A DNA stretch of 43,176 nucleotides, from IMG/VR virus record IMGVR_UViG_3300048064_000076, positions 1-43,176 of that record. One strand, given 5' to 3'. Position 1 is the stretch's first letter. Each line of letters starts with the position of its first letter. Shown here one piece after another: positions 8,499 to 17,909 of this stretch. The notes beneath the pieces are model-generated. The model had not been told where the DNA came from, did no database searches, and saw only the letters and a list, made by a program, of their open reading frames with translations. The position numbers and the translations under genes are program-made. Source of the DNA: a virus.

Positions 8499-9407
8499 AT
8501 GGCCTTCGCACAAGGTTCTCGTTCCAGCCTATCGTTCATTGTGGAAAGCACATTTGGTACGACTCCCGCTGGTAACTTTACAAACTTACCCTTTAGCACA
8601 CACTCTTTGAACTTAACCAAGGATCGTGTAGCTGGTACTGATATTCAAGCTGACCGTATGCCCCGTGTTGACCGTCATGGTAACCGTCAAGCTGCTGGTG
8701 ACATTGTTGCTGACTTACGTGATGCTGACTACGATGCGTTTTTAGAATCAGCTATGCTTAACACTTGGTCAACTAACGTCCTTAAGGTTGGTACTACACC
8801 TAAATTCTTCTCTATCGAAGACTACGCTGCTGACATCGACCAAGCTCGTTTGTTCACAGGTATGACAGTTTCTACTATGGGTATCTCTCTAGCTCCTAAT
8901 CAGATGGTAACAGCTACCTACGGTATGGTTGGTAAAGACATGTCCATAAGTGCTACTCAGAAGACACAGGACGCTGCATCAGGTGCTGCTCCATTCGATG
9001 CCTACTCAGGTACACTAGAGATTGGTAACGTCAACGGTTCACCCTCTACATCAGCTATCGTAACTGGTATGGACTTTACCTTGACTAACTCCTTCGCACC
9101 TACCTTTGTAATTGGTAGTGATAGTGCGCCACAATTAGAAGTCGGTCGTGCAGAAATCGAAGGTACTCTTTCAGCTTACTTTGAGGATGCCTCACTAATC
9201 AACCGCTTCTTAAACGAAACAGAAACTGAGCTTGAAGTAACTGTGGGTGATGGTAGCAACACCCTTAAGTTCGCATTCCCACGGGCTAAGATTAACAGTG
9301 CAGACGTAGGTGTAGATGGCCCAACTAGCCGTGTCATCTCTATGTCATTTGTAGCACTCTACAACACGACAGATGCAAGTAACTTAGTTATTACTCGCTC
9401 TTCATAA
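8499..9407 (+). CDS. major tail tube protein
   Basis: 302 residues with a TTAGGAG ribosome binding site. It starts AFAQGSRSSLSFIVESTFGTTP and has SLNLTKDRVAGTDIQADR, a pattern of phage tail tube proteins. The C-terminal half (DFTLTNSFAPTFVIGS, LEVGRAEIEGTLSAYFED) is the second strand-rich part that stacks into the tube. A hairpin terminator follows at 9424, and the tail chaperone and tape measure genes follow that, as expected. Confidence 0.8.
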   Translation: MAFAQGSRSSLSFIVESTFGTTPAGNFTNLPFSTHSLNLTKDRVAGTDIQADRMPRVDRHGNRQAAGDIVADLRDADYDAFLESAMLNTWSTNVLKVGTTPKFFSIEDYAADIDQARLFTGMTVSTMGISLAPNQMVTATYGMVGKDMSISATQKTQDAASGAAPFDAYSGTLEIGNVNGSPSTSAIVTGMDFTLTNSFAPTFVIGSDSAPQLEVGRAEIEGTLSAYFEDASLINRFLNETETELEVTVGDGSNTLKFAFPRAKINSADVGVDGPTSRVISMSFVALYNTTDASNLVITRSS

Positions 9408-9423
9408 GTTCCCTAGCTAGGGT

Positions 9424-9460
9424 GGGGAGGCATTGGTGTCGGGTCTGATGCTTCCCCTTT
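9424..9460 (+). terminator. hairpin terminator after the tail tube gene
   Basis: GGGGAGGCAT (9424-9433) pairs with ATGCTTCCCC (9448-9457), ten base pairs with one G-U, loop of 14 bases, followed by TTTAATT. It probably lowers expression of the tail chaperone and tape measure genes compared with the tube gene. Confidence 0.65.
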
Positions 9461-9507
9461 AATTACTAACCCGACAACTTTTCACCCCGACGATAAGGAA
9501 ACTCGAC

Positions 9508-9906
9508 ATGGATTTACTAGATTTAACCCCGACCAGCGATACTGTAGATGTCACTATTGTACATCCTACTAGCTTTGATGTCTTGACTAATGATGACGAT
9601 ACACCAATGGTTATCACTGTGTATGCACCCCACTCTAAAGAGTATAAGGCTGCTGTACATGAACAAACCAACAAACGTCTGAAGCAAGCACAGAACAAGA
9701 AGAAAGTAGAGATTACAGCAGAAGACTTAGAGGACGCTACCTTAGACTTACTTGCTAAAACTACTAAAGGCTGGAAGATTACTTATGGTGGTTCTAAACC
9801 TAAGTTCTCTATCGCTAAGGCCAAAGAGATTTACGCTGAAGTATTCTGGATAAGAGATCAGATTGAGGAAGCAGTAGCTAACTCTCTGGATTTTACGAAA
9901 GCCTGA
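9508..9906 (+). CDS. tail assembly chaperone, short (G-like) product
   Basis: 132 residues. Small acidic start (DLLDLTPTSDTVDVTIVHP) and a helical C-terminal half ending in VANSLDFTKA. It lies between tail tube and tape measure, the place of lambda G. In this class the short form is made by normal termination and a minor long form by frameshift. The downstream frame (9891-10244) is open, lacks its own start, and is in the -1 register, so it is the T-like extension. The chaperones hold the tape measure protein during tail assembly and are not part of the finished virion. Confidence 0.8.
   Translation: MDLLDLTPTSDTVDVTIVHPTSFDVLTNDDDTPMVITVYAPHSKEYKAAVHEQTNKRLKQAQNKKKVEITAEDLEDATLDLLAKTTKGWKITYGGSKPKFSIAKAKEIYAEVFWIRDQIEEAVANSLDFTKA
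9888..9894 (+). other. likely -1 frameshift site GGATTTT
   Basis: The -1 frame is open from just after TAA at 9879-9881, and the zero frame ends at TGA 9904-9906, so slippage must occur between 9882 and 9903. Within that window the only good candidate is the T4 run in GGATTTT: Phe on TTT (9892-9894) can slip to TTT (9891-9893) and re-pair fully. The P-site GAT to GGA pairing is imperfect, so this is not a canonical X XXY YYZ heptamer. Confidence 0.55.
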
Positions 9907-10244
9907 TTGAAGAACTGGTTGACTATGCAGAGCATGAGTTCTCTATAAGTAGACCAGACAAGTCAGGCACATCAGAACGTGAACACTTAGAACAAGTAGA
10001 AAGGCAGACTGGACACAGACCAAAAGCATTAGATGGCCCCGACTTCCCATTGCTTATGTCTCATGTTTGGTCTGCCTTTATTGTATTAAACGCAAGTAGA
10101 ACGATGGGTTTCTCAGGACCAAACCCTATAAGTTATCAAGAAATAAAAACATGGAAGGAGCTTACAGATACACCATTGTCTTCTTGGGAGATAGAAGCAA
10201 TAAAACGTGTTGATGTAGTCTTTATGGGTACAATGAATGGCTGA
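9891..10244 (+). CDS. tail assembly chaperone, frameshift (T-like) extension
   Basis: An open frame with no plausible start, read by -1 slippage from the preceding gene. It adds about 116 residues beginning YESLIEELVDYAEHEFSIS and ending DVVFMGTMNG. The fused product would be about 245 residues. The internal ATG at 10050 has no ribosome binding site and would drop the conserved-looking N-terminal part. The frame ends overlapping the ATG of the tape measure gene (10237). This arrangement is the standard G/GT set-up of long-tailed phages. Confidence 0.75.
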   Translation, partial: FYESLIEELVDYAEHEFSISRPDKSGTSEREHLEQVERQTGHRPKALDGPDFPLLMSHVWSAFIVLNASRTMGFSGPNPISYQEIKTWKELTDTPLSSWEIEAIKRVDVVFMGTMNG

Positions 10245-12192
10245 TCTTTCTGATATTAACATTGGTATAAACGTAGAGGCGGGGGATGTTACTAAGGCTA
10301 TCTCTAAGTTTGAGTCATTTAAACGTAAAACTGCCCAATTAAAACTAGAGTTAGATAAGGGTAACATTAGCACAAAAGCATATAACCGTGGTGTAGATCA
10401 GATGGCACGGGAGCTTGGTAAAGTAACTGGAAATATAAACCAAGCTAAAAGTGCAATGTATAAATATCAGTTTGCCATAAAAGATGCCACTGAGGAACAG
10501 TTAAGATTTACTACTGTATCAGGAAAAGGCATGAGAAGGATGGAAGTCCTTGCGCAACAGGCTGGTTATCAAATCGGTGACCTTGCAGTACAGATACAAT
10601 CAGGTACAAATGCTGCTGTAGCTCTAGGGCAACAAGGTTCTCAGTTATTAGGTTTCTTTGGCCCTTACGGGGCGCTCGCTGGTGCCGCTTTAGCTATTGG
10701 TACAGGTCTTATTGCCCCATTTATTCGGGCGGGTAAAGAGGTTGAGACTTTTGCAGAGGAGGCTGAACAAGCCCTGCAAGCTGTAAAGGATAAAATTGAT
10801 GAGCTTGAAACGGGTAGAAATAGTATATTAAGGGGTTATGACGAAGAGACAGCTAGACTAAGGATTCTCGGTAGAGAGCAAGCTGACGCACTACAGGCTA
10901 AAATAGATACAGTTAATGCGCAAGGTTTGGCTGCTGGTGACGCTGAACTCTATTCAAGGCGTGAAAGAGAAGCCTTACGAAACACTTTTGACGCTATAAA
11001 TGAAAACCTTGCAAAAAGAAAAGAGTACTCAGATGAACTTGAAAAACTAAGAAAGAGTGAAGAAGGGAAAAAAGCTGAGGGTAAGGTTTCACCAGAAGAA
11101 AAAGCTCAAAATAGATTAAACAAATCAAGATGGGCAGCTTTCCAAGCTCAAATGGCGGCAGCTAAAAAGCGTCAAGAAGAAGAGAATAAAATAAAAGCTA
11201 TCTTTGAGGAGCAGTCTCGTGTTTTAGGTGATCAGATCGCTTTAGAAGCTATGCGTAAACAATTCGGCTCAGAATCTTTTGTTATACAAAGACTACAAAA
11301 CGACATTGCACTAGATAACTATGAGGTTGAATTACGCAGACAAGGCTTGAATGAGAAGATGATAGCTAGTCTTGTAGAGCAAAAATCAGTTGCATTAGGT
11401 TTAAAGCAAGAAATGATTGAGATGGCAGCTTTAGCTCAAACTACCCTTAACTTTGCTCCGACACAGGAACTTGCCAGCAGATTAAGAAAGTACGCTGGTA
11501 GAGGTACAGTTTCTGACAAAGATCCAATCTTCGGTACTGGATCAAGGGCAGGTAAGTCTATATATTCTAAAGCAGGTAATAAAGCAATAAAAGAAACTAT
11601 AGATCTCACCAGAGAACTAACTGACGCACAGAAACAACAAGTAGAAATAGCTGATAGTGTCTCTGGAGCCTTTGGTGGTTTCTTTATGGATCTAGTAGAT
11701 GGAACTACATCAGCTAAAGACGCCTTCAGATCTATGGCTACTGACATCATACAACAGCTTTACAGAATACTTGTTGTTGAACAGCTAGTAAACTCTATTG
11801 CTGGTGCCATTACAGGTAGCTTTGCTCCTGCCTCTGCTGCTGGTACGAGGGGTTCTGTAGCTCCACCTAGAAGGCCAACAGGAGTATTTAATCGTTACGA
11901 AGGTGGTGGATACACAGGCTCAGGCCCAAGGTCAGGTGGCTTAGATGGTAAGGGTGGATTTATGGCTATGCTACACCCTAGAGAGACTGTCGTAGACCAC
12001 ACTAAAGGTCAGGGTGCTGGGGGTACTACTGTCAATCAAGTCTTCAACATCTCAGCCAATACCTCAGACGATACTAAGAGACTTATCACTCAAACAATAG
12101 CGCAAGCATCACCAGCTATCATCAATCAGTCCGTAGGTGCAGTTATGAACCAAAGACGTAGAGGTGGCTCAATGAAATCAGCATTTGGATAA
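10237..12192 (+). CDS. tape measure protein
   Basis: 651 residues, mostly helical, with a hydrophobic Gly/Ala stretch at about 145-170 (FGPYGALAGAALAIGTGLIA). The C-terminal third contains QVEIADSVSGAFGGFFMDL and TTSAKDAFRSMATDIIQQLY, the lambda-type tape measure C-terminal pattern. A Gly-rich end with MLHPRETVVDH follows. The protein sets tail length and passes into the cell envelope during DNA entry. At the usual 1.5 angstrom per residue the tail would be about 100 nm. The start overlaps the frameshift extension by 8 bases. Confidence 0.85.
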   Translation: MADLSDINIGINVEAGDVTKAISKFESFKRKTAQLKLELDKGNISTKAYNRGVDQMARELGKVTGNINQAKSAMYKYQFAIKDATEEQLRFTTVSGKGMRRMEVLAQQAGYQIGDLAVQIQSGTNAAVALGQQGSQLLGFFGPYGALAGAALAIGTGLIAPFIRAGKEVETFAEEAEQALQAVKDKIDELETGRNSILRGYDEETARLRILGREQADALQAKIDTVNAQGLAAGDAELYSRREREALRNTFDAINENLAKRKEYSDELEKLRKSEEGKKAEGKVSPEEKAQNRLNKSRWAAFQAQMAAAKKRQEEENKIKAIFEEQSRVLGDQIALEAMRKQFGSESFVIQRLQNDIALDNYEVELRRQGLNEKMIASLVEQKSVALGLKQEMIEMAALAQTTLNFAPTQELASRLRKYAGRGTVSDKDPIFGTGSRAGKSIYSKAGNKAIKETIDLTRELTDAQKQQVEIADSVSGAFGGFFMDLVDGTTSAKDAFRSMATDIIQQLYRILVVEQLVNSIAGAITGSFAPASAAGTRGSVAPPRRPTGVFNRYEGGGYTGSGPRSGGLDGKGGFMAMLHPRETVVDHTKGQGAGGTTVNQVFNISANTSDDTKRLITQTIAQASPAIINQSVGAVMNQRRRGGSMKSAFG

Positions 12193-12195
12193 ACT

Positions 12196-12792
12196 ATGGC
12201 TATAACTTACCCTCTTAATACCCCCACTACTATAGGAATAGAGAGTATTGAGCTACGAGCTATGAATGCTGTAGCTGTCTCTCAGTCTCCCTTTACATAT
12301 AAGCAACAAGTAATAGCACATCAGGGTCAAATCTGGAGTGCCTCAGTCAGTATTCCCTCAGTGCGTAGGGATCTAGCTGCTGACTGGAAAGCTATGCTAG
12401 TAGCTCTAAAGGGATCTGTAGGCACATTTCTACTGGGTGATCCCGACTATGCTACACCTAGAGGAACTATAAGTGGTAGTCCTACTTTATCAGGATCTGC
12501 TGGTAATGACACAGTATCTATTACCCTTACGGGAACCCTGTTAGCTGGAGACTATATTCAGTTGGGTTCAGGCTCCGCTGCTAGATTACATCAAGTTTTA
12601 GTTGATAGGACTGCTGGTACTGATGTTGACCTAGAGATCTGGCCTAAACTAAGAAGTACATATTCAGGTGAAACTGTTATCTACAATAACCCAAAAGGTG
12701 TCTTTAGGCTTGGTCAGAGTACAACAGCTTGGTCGATAGATAATGCAAGTTTCTACGGTATCTCCTTTGACGCTATAGAGGCTCTACAGTAA
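12196..12792 (+). CDS. distal tail-type protein
   Basis: 198 residues directly after the tape measure, the position of distal tail (Dit-like) proteins. WSASVSIPSVRRDLAADWKA and GTFLLGDPDYATPRG are recognisable in marine siphovirus proteins at this position; the second half (LTGTLLAGDYIQLGSG) reads as a small beta-barrel. Its stop overlaps the next start (TAATG). Role at the tail tip is inferred from order. Confidence 0.6.
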   Translation: MAITYPLNTPTTIGIESIELRAMNAVAVSQSPFTYKQQVIAHQGQIWSASVSIPSVRRDLAADWKAMLVALKGSVGTFLLGDPDYATPRGTISGSPTLSGSAGNDTVSITLTGTLLAGDYIQLGSGSAARLHQVLVDRTAGTDVDLEIWPKLRSTYSGETVIYNNPKGVFRLGQSTTAWSIDNASFYGISFDAIEALQ

Positions 12793-13358
12793 TGTCCCGT
12801 TCCCTACCCTCAGTTATTACTAATGCCTTAGATGATGATGTCGTTAATCCCTTCTTTGCTGTTGAGTTAGACTTTGATGACACAGATGTCCTGCGCCTGT
12901 GGACTGGTGTGGGTATTCTTACATTCGGTGGACATGACTGGACTGGTGCTGGTACACTCTTAGGTATCTCAGCTATTGAAGAGACTACAGAGACTGCTGC
13001 TAGAGGGGCTGATATTACTATCACAGGTCTACCCTCTGAAGTAATATCTTTAGCTCTCAGTACCCCCTATCAAGGTAGAACCTGTAAGATATACTTTGGT
13101 GTTTCTTCTACATCTATGACTGAAATATTTTCTGGTTATATGGATGGGATGAATATTGCTGAAGGTGCTGACACAGGCACTATCCAAGTTAAGGTTGAGA
13201 ATAAATTGATTGACTTAGAGAGAGCTAGGGTTTCTAGGTATACTGCTGAATATCAGAGGTCTAGAAATATAGCTGGTGCAAGTACAGATGCGGGATTTGA
13301 TTTTGTAGCTACAATGCAAGATCAGAAACTGGCTTGGGGTAGGAGTTCTGGAAGCTAA
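12792..13358 (+). CDS. DUF2163-like tail hub protein
   Basis: 188 residues with the DUF2163 pattern also seen in gene transfer agent tails: FFAVELDFDDTDVLRLWTG, then ISAIEETTETAARGADIT and LIDLERARVSRYTAEYQRS near the C-terminus. Such proteins sit between distal tail and the J-like tip protein. Both ends overlap the neighbouring genes by TAATG. Confidence 0.65.
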   Translation: MSRSLPSVITNALDDDVVNPFFAVELDFDDTDVLRLWTGVGILTFGGHDWTGAGTLLGISAIEETTETAARGADITITGLPSEVISLALSTPYQGRTCKIYFGVSSTSMTEIFSGYMDGMNIAEGADTGTIQVKVENKLIDLERARVSRYTAEYQRSRNIAGASTDAGFDFVATMQDQKLAWGRSSGS

Positions 13359-16030
13359 TGGCTTTAGATATTGATTTATTAGATAAAGATTCTGCTCTTG
13401 GGGCAGCTATAACAGCAGCGGTTATAATTGCCTTGCACTATGTGACAGGGGGAGCTAGTACAGCTTATCTTGGTGGACAAGGTGCAAGTGTTTATGCTGT
13501 CGCTGCTACTTATGGTGGATTGCAGTACGGAACATCCGTATTAACAAAAGCCTTAATGCCTCAACCAGAACTTAGAGGTGGTGACCAAGGTTATCAAATA
13601 ACTCAAAGAGGCTCAACTATGCCTCATCAGATTATCTATGGTAAAACTAGGATAGCTGGTGGTATAGTATTCCAAGGCACAACTCAGGATAATAAATATC
13701 TACACACTGTACTAGCTTTCGCTGGACATGAAGTAGAAGAGTTTGAGACTATTTATTTTAATGATGAAGTTCTTACATTAAGTGGAAATAATGTTACGGC
13801 CCCAGCTAAGTATGCTGGTAAAGTTAAGATTGTTAAGAAGCTAGGTACAACTACACAAACTGCTGTTACATCTTCAGATTTAGGTGTAGCTCCACCCTCA
13901 CAGTGGACAACGGATTGTAAACTTTTAGCTACAGCTTACCTATATGTTATGTTAGAATATGACGCCGATGCCTTTCCCAATGGCGTACCTGAAATTACAG
14001 CTATAGTTAAGGGTAAGAAGGTATATGATCCTCGTACAGGTAGTACAGCTTGGTCTGATAACCCTGCACTATGCTTAAGGGACTACATTACGTCAGGCAA
14101 AGGTAATAGCAATACAACGATTTACAACTACGGTATTAGTGAAGATATTGAGAATGTAGATGACACACTTGTAAGTACTGCCGCTAATGTTTGTGACCAT
14201 TTAAATTACCCTACTCTGTCAGGGGGAACTAGGTTCTCAACAAACGGGGCCTTTACGACTAACACTACTCCCTACGACGCTATACAGAACTTGTCTACAG
14301 CTATGGGCGGTTTACTTTGGTATGCTCAAGGTAAGTGGAGAATGAAGCCAGCTTACTACACAAGTCCAGTACTAGATCTTAATGAAGACGACTTAAGGTC
14401 AGGTATATCTGTAAATACAAGGCACTCACGAAGAGACAACTTTAACGTAGTCAAAGGTACATTTAGGGGTCCAGAGAGTGACTACCAGCCATCTGACTTC
14501 CCTCAAGTGCCTATCCTTAATTCAACTACATACAATACTTTCCTAGCTGCTGATGGTGGTCAAGAGAGTGTGATAGACATACAGTTACCTTTTACAGACA
14601 ATGTTACTGAGTCCAGAAGACTAGCTCTCATTACCCTAGAACGTAATAGACAACAGTTGACAGTACAAGCTACGTTTGGTCTTAGGGCTTTTCAAGTTCA
14701 AGTAGGCGATATTGTAAGGCTTAACAACACTAGGTTTGGCTGGATTGATAAAGAGTTTGAGGTTGTAACTTGGGACTTTGGTGTACAACCTGACTATGAT
14801 CTGCTTGTCAATATGACACTGAGAGAGATCAGTGAGTCTGTGTTTGATGACCTTTCTGATGGTGCAGTATATGAGAGTGATAATACAACATTACCTTCAG
14901 TTTTTGATGTTCCAGCAGTATCTATAAACACCGCACAAGATTACCGTATTATTAATGAACACGTAACTAACGTGCTTGTTATTGATATTGGATCAGGTTC
15001 TCCTGAACGTGTAGATTATGTAGAAATAGAATATAAGAAGTCTACAGATACTACTTATGCTATATTAGGAACAGGAGACTTAGGTAGGTTTGAGATACTA
15101 GATATTGAAACCCCCTTAGCTACAGACACCACAGAAATATTCTACGATATACGAGCAAGAGCTATCAATTCATTTGGGGTAAAAGGTGATTTTACTACAA
15201 AACAAATAGAGGTAGAGGCTGATACGGTTGGCCCATCTGCACCAGCAACCTTTGAGTCTCAGTTATCGGGCGGCACTTTATTCTTCAACTGGACAGCTTC
15301 TACTGATCTTGATTTGTCGTATTATAAGATATTGCACAACTCTTCTACTACGGCAGTTTTTGAGGATGTAGGGGAACTTCCTATAATTCAGAAGGTTGCT
15401 AGGCCAGCTACATCAGTTACTTATCCAGCTATCTCAGGAACCTTCTTTATCGAACCCTATGATAAGTCAGGTAATGCTGGCACTACAGCTTCTCTGGTTA
15501 TTCAACCTTCTGAACTGCCTGAATTAGGTACATCACAGACTGACACTGAGAACCCAAATTTCGCTGGTACAAAGACTAACATAGCTATAGCGACTGGGCC
15601 AAACCCTGACGAATTAAGGCTGGCTAGTTTTGCTACTGCACCCTCTACAGGTACATATGAGTTCACAGGATACTTAGACACAGGTTCATTTAGAACTGTA
15701 AGAGTATCAACTAATTTAACATCAACAAGACATCACGCTAATGCTTCTGGGGGATTAGTAAATTGGGATGACATCCCTAACAACTGGGATACTTGGCCTA
15801 ATAATTGGGATGACTGGTCAGATGAAAACCAACCCTATGGGGATTTTAATGTAGCAATTTACGTTGCGGCAACAAGTGATGATCCATCTGGAACACCTAC
15901 TTGGGGTGCTTGGCAGATAGCTGCTGGTGAAATAACAGCCAGAGCAGTTAAGTTTAAAATAGAGTTTGAAAGCTCAACTGATGGTGTATCACCAAGCGTG
16001 AGCGTCTTAGAAGGAATAATAGAGTATTAA
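13358..16030 (+). CDS. J-like tip attachment / host specificity protein
   Basis: 890 residues. The N-terminal 80 include a hydrophobic segment (AAITAAVIIALHYVTGGA). The central part (QIIYGKTRIAGGIVFQGT, GLLWYAQGKWRMKPAYYTS, LNEDDLRSGISVNTRHSR, VGDIVRLNNTRFGWIDKEF) follows the tip attachment protein pattern. From about residue 500 come fibronectin-III-like modules (RVDYVEIEYKKSTDTTYA, LFFNWTASTDLDLSYYKI). Near residue 805-825 is a small NNWD/W repeat. It forms the tail tip and probably chooses the receptor together with the fibre that follows. Function known for the family; assignment by pattern and place. Confidence 0.75.
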   Translation: MALDIDLLDKDSALGAAITAAVIIALHYVTGGASTAYLGGQGASVYAVAATYGGLQYGTSVLTKALMPQPELRGGDQGYQITQRGSTMPHQIIYGKTRIAGGIVFQGTTQDNKYLHTVLAFAGHEVEEFETIYFNDEVLTLSGNNVTAPAKYAGKVKIVKKLGTTTQTAVTSSDLGVAPPSQWTTDCKLLATAYLYVMLEYDADAFPNGVPEITAIVKGKKVYDPRTGSTAWSDNPALCLRDYITSGKGNSNTTIYNYGISEDIENVDDTLVSTAANVCDHLNYPTLSGGTRFSTNGAFTTNTTPYDAIQNLSTAMGGLLWYAQGKWRMKPAYYTSPVLDLNEDDLRSGISVNTRHSRRDNFNVVKGTFRGPESDYQPSDFPQVPILNSTTYNTFLAADGGQESVIDIQLPFTDNVTESRRLALITLERNRQQLTVQATFGLRAFQVQVGDIVRLNNTRFGWIDKEFEVVTWDFGVQPDYDLLVNMTLREISESVFDDLSDGAVYESDNTTLPSVFDVPAVSINTAQDYRIINEHVTNVLVIDIGSGSPERVDYVEIEYKKSTDTTYAILGTGDLGRFEILDIETPLATDTTEIFYDIRARAINSFGVKGDFTTKQIEVEADTVGPSAPATFESQLSGGTLFFNWTASTDLDLSYYKILHNSSTTAVFEDVGELPIIQKVARPATSVTYPAISGTFFIEPYDKSGNAGTTASLVIQPSELPELGTSQTDTENPNFAGTKTNIAIATGPNPDELRLASFATAPSTGTYEFTGYLDTGSFRTVRVSTNLTSTRHHANASGGLVNWDDIPNNWDTWPNNWDDWSDENQPYGDFNVAIYVAATSDDPSGTPTWGAWQIAAGEITARAVKFKIEFESSTDGVSPSVSVLEGIIEY

Positions 16031-16031
16031 T

Positions 16032-16745
16032 ATGGCACAACATGACTATAACATAGCTAACCAAACAGCACCTAATGCTAGAACCGACATTAACAATGCG
16101 TTAAGTGCAATTGCAACCAATAACTCAGGGGGTTCAGCACCTAGTACGACCTATGCTAATCAGTGGTGGTATGATACGGGTTCTAATCTTTTAAGGATAA
16201 GGAACGAGGCTAATACAGACTGGATTACAGCAGCTTACTTAGATAGTAGTACTTGGAAAATAATAGATAACACACCTGTTGTTAATACGTCTGGTACACA
16301 AACTGGATTACTGGGGGATCAAGCTACATCAACATGGACCTCTGGGACGGGAACTGTTGAAAGCCTTATATCACCAGCTAAATTAAAAGCTGCAATCGTA
16401 GCTCAACCTACTGTTACTATCGTGCGAGGAGCTACATCGACTGCCACTACTTCTCTAACTCACGTAGCTAGTCATGGTCAGTCATCTAGGCCAGATTTTG
16501 TTTGGGGTGAAGTAATTATCACCTCTGCACAGCATGGGTATGCGGTTGGTGACTGTATTAAAGTCGGCAATGTCTATGAGAGAGATCAAGACGATAGACA
16601 TTTAACTGTTTGGGGTAATTCTACGCAAATGGGTTTATCTACAAACCTATACTACACTTATATGTATGTATCCCACAAAACTACAGGTGCAGATGCGCTA
16701 TTAACAGGCCAGTCTATTAGAATTTGTGGAGTGTGGTACGACTAA
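16032..16745 (+). CDS. tail fibre protein
   Basis: 237 residues. The first 60 (HDYNIANQTAPNARTDINNA, then YANQWWYDTGSNLLRIRN) form a fibre N-terminal domain seen repeatedly in marine phage fibres, which fixes the fibre to the tip. The rest is a short, unrecognised C-terminal part ending SIRICGVWYD, the likely tip or receptor-facing end. It begins two bases after the J-like gene and ends the tail module. Confidence 0.65.
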   Translation: MAQHDYNIANQTAPNARTDINNALSAIATNNSGGSAPSTTYANQWWYDTGSNLLRIRNEANTDWITAAYLDSSTWKIIDNTPVVNTSGTQTGLLGDQATSTWTSGTGTVESLISPAKLKAAIVAQPTVTIVRGATSTATTSLTHVASHGQSSRPDFVWGEVIITSAQHGYAVGDCIKVGNVYERDQDDRHLTVWGNSTQMGLSTNLYYTYMYVSHKTTGADALLTGQSIRICGVWYD

Positions 16746-16789
16746 ATGTTAAGTTTTTTTTATCGTAGGCTATTAAGGGAAATAAAAAA

Positions 16790-17191
16790 ATGGTTGGTCA
16801 AAAAACATCAAAGGTATACAAACTAGGAACACGTAGCTTACAGAACTTGTCAGGTGTAAACCCTGATATGCAAGCTGTAGTTAAGAAAGCAATAGAGATC
16901 ACTGAGGTAGACTTCACAGTTATCGAAGGCATACGTCATATTGATCGTCAAAGACAACTGCTCAAAGAAGGTAAGTCAACTACTCTTAACTCAAGACACA
17001 TCACAGGTCATGCTGTAGACATGGTTCCTTGGCCTGTAGATTGGGAAGACTTAGATAGGTTTGAAACTATGGCTAAAGCCATGAAGGATGCAGCAGAAGA
17101 GCTTGACATTTCCATCGTATGGGGTGGTGACTGGAAGAGCTTCTATGATGCCCCTCACTTTGAACTTGATCGTAAGAAGTACCCATCATGA
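16790..17191 (+). CDS. M15-family endolysin (zinc D,L-endopeptidase type)
   Basis: 133 residues. The motif SRHITGHAVD gives Zn ligands His70 and Asp77, and DAPHFEL gives catalytic Asp120 and ligand His123. The spacing (seven and three residues) equals that of the T5-type L-alanyl-D-glutamate peptidase. It cuts peptidoglycan cross-link peptides at lysis. No signal peptide is visible, so release needs a holin. The gene has AGGGA upstream and overlaps the next gene by 4 bases (ATGA). Confidence 0.85.
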   Translation: MVGQKTSKVYKLGTRSLQNLSGVNPDMQAVVKKAIEITEVDFTVIEGIRHIDRQRQLLKEGKSTTLNSRHITGHAVDMVPWPVDWEDLDRFETMAKAMKDAAEELDISIVWGGDWKSFYDAPHFELDRKKYPS

Positions 17192-17457
17192 GTAGAGAAG
17201 AAGATAATTGGCACCTCTCTAGGAGTGTACCTATAACCCTTATCTTCGGTCTTATAGCTCAAGCAGCAGCTATAGTTTGGACTGTCTCTATGATGATGTC
17301 AGATATTGAACGTAATGGTGAAGAGATCATGCGTCTACAATCCAGACTATCTATCGTAGAAGATGCTACACAAAGACAAGCAATATCTATGGCCCGCATA
17401 GACGAAAACATTAAAGCAATCCGACAATCAGTAGAGAAAATGGCTAATGACCAGTAA
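17188..17457 (+). CDS. small membrane protein of the lysis block (N-terminal TM plus coiled coil)
   Basis: 89 residues: a hydrophobic segment at about 13-37 (PITLIFGLIAQAAAIVWTVSMMM) followed by a helical, coiled-coil-like tail (RNGEEIMRLQSRLSIVEDA). One-TM proteins of this shape next to endolysins act as spanin-like or holin-associated proteins, but I cannot say which. It overlaps the endolysin stop. Confidence 0.55.
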   Translation: MSREEDNWHLSRSVPITLIFGLIAQAAAIVWTVSMMMSDIERNGEEIMRLQSRLSIVEDATQRQAISMARIDENIKAIRQSVEKMANDQ

Positions 17458-17465
17458 GGATTGTT

Positions 17466-17909
17466 ATGATAGACCCATTCACTGCCCTAGCCGCGGTAAA
17501 GAGTGCTGTCAGTGCAGGTAAAGAGCTTGTCTCAGTTACTAAACAAATTGGTGAGTTCTTTGATGGTGTCGATGAACTAAGGAACAACCACAATAAGAAA
17601 AAGAATAGTCTCTTCTCAGGTGATGATGAGAACAGTATGGAGACTTTCGTGAAGCTACAGAAGGCAAAGGATGCTGAAGAAGAGCTAAGAGCCATTGTGA
17701 TAGCTACCAGAGGTTACTCCGCTTGGGGTGAGTTACAAGAAATAAGAGCTAGAACACGTAGGGAACGTAAAGAGAGAGAGGCTGCTGAGAAGCTCCGTAA
17801 GCAAGAGATAGTAGAGAAGGTAATTATTATTGGGGGTACTCTGATTGTGTTGTCTATTATAACTGGTATCGGAGTGCTTCTGATAATGTCCTCAAAGGGG
17901 ATGTTATAA
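17466..17909 (+). CDS. lysis-block protein with C-terminal TM segment
   Basis: 147 residues. N-terminal helix (FTALAAVKSAVSAGKELV), a charged middle (RARTRRERKEREAAEKLRK) and one C-terminal membrane segment (IIGGTLIVLSIITGIGVLLI). It is a common but unnamed protein in marine phages at this position. Tail-anchored topology with a basic coiled coil suggests a membrane-associated role at lysis or assembly. Its stop overlaps the next ATG. Confidence 0.5.
   Translation: MIDPFTALAAVKSAVSAGKELVSVTKQIGEFFDGVDELRNNHNKKKNSLFSGDDENSMETFVKLQKAKDAEEELRAIVIATRGYSAWGELQEIRARTRRERKEREAAEKLRKQEIVEKVIIIGGTLIVLSIITGIGVLLIMSSKGML

Noticed and set aside
10050-10244. Independent small gene starting at ATG 10050
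   Set aside because: The frame is open and well-formed far upstream of this ATG and no ribosome binding site precedes it; the frameshift reading explains the whole stretch.
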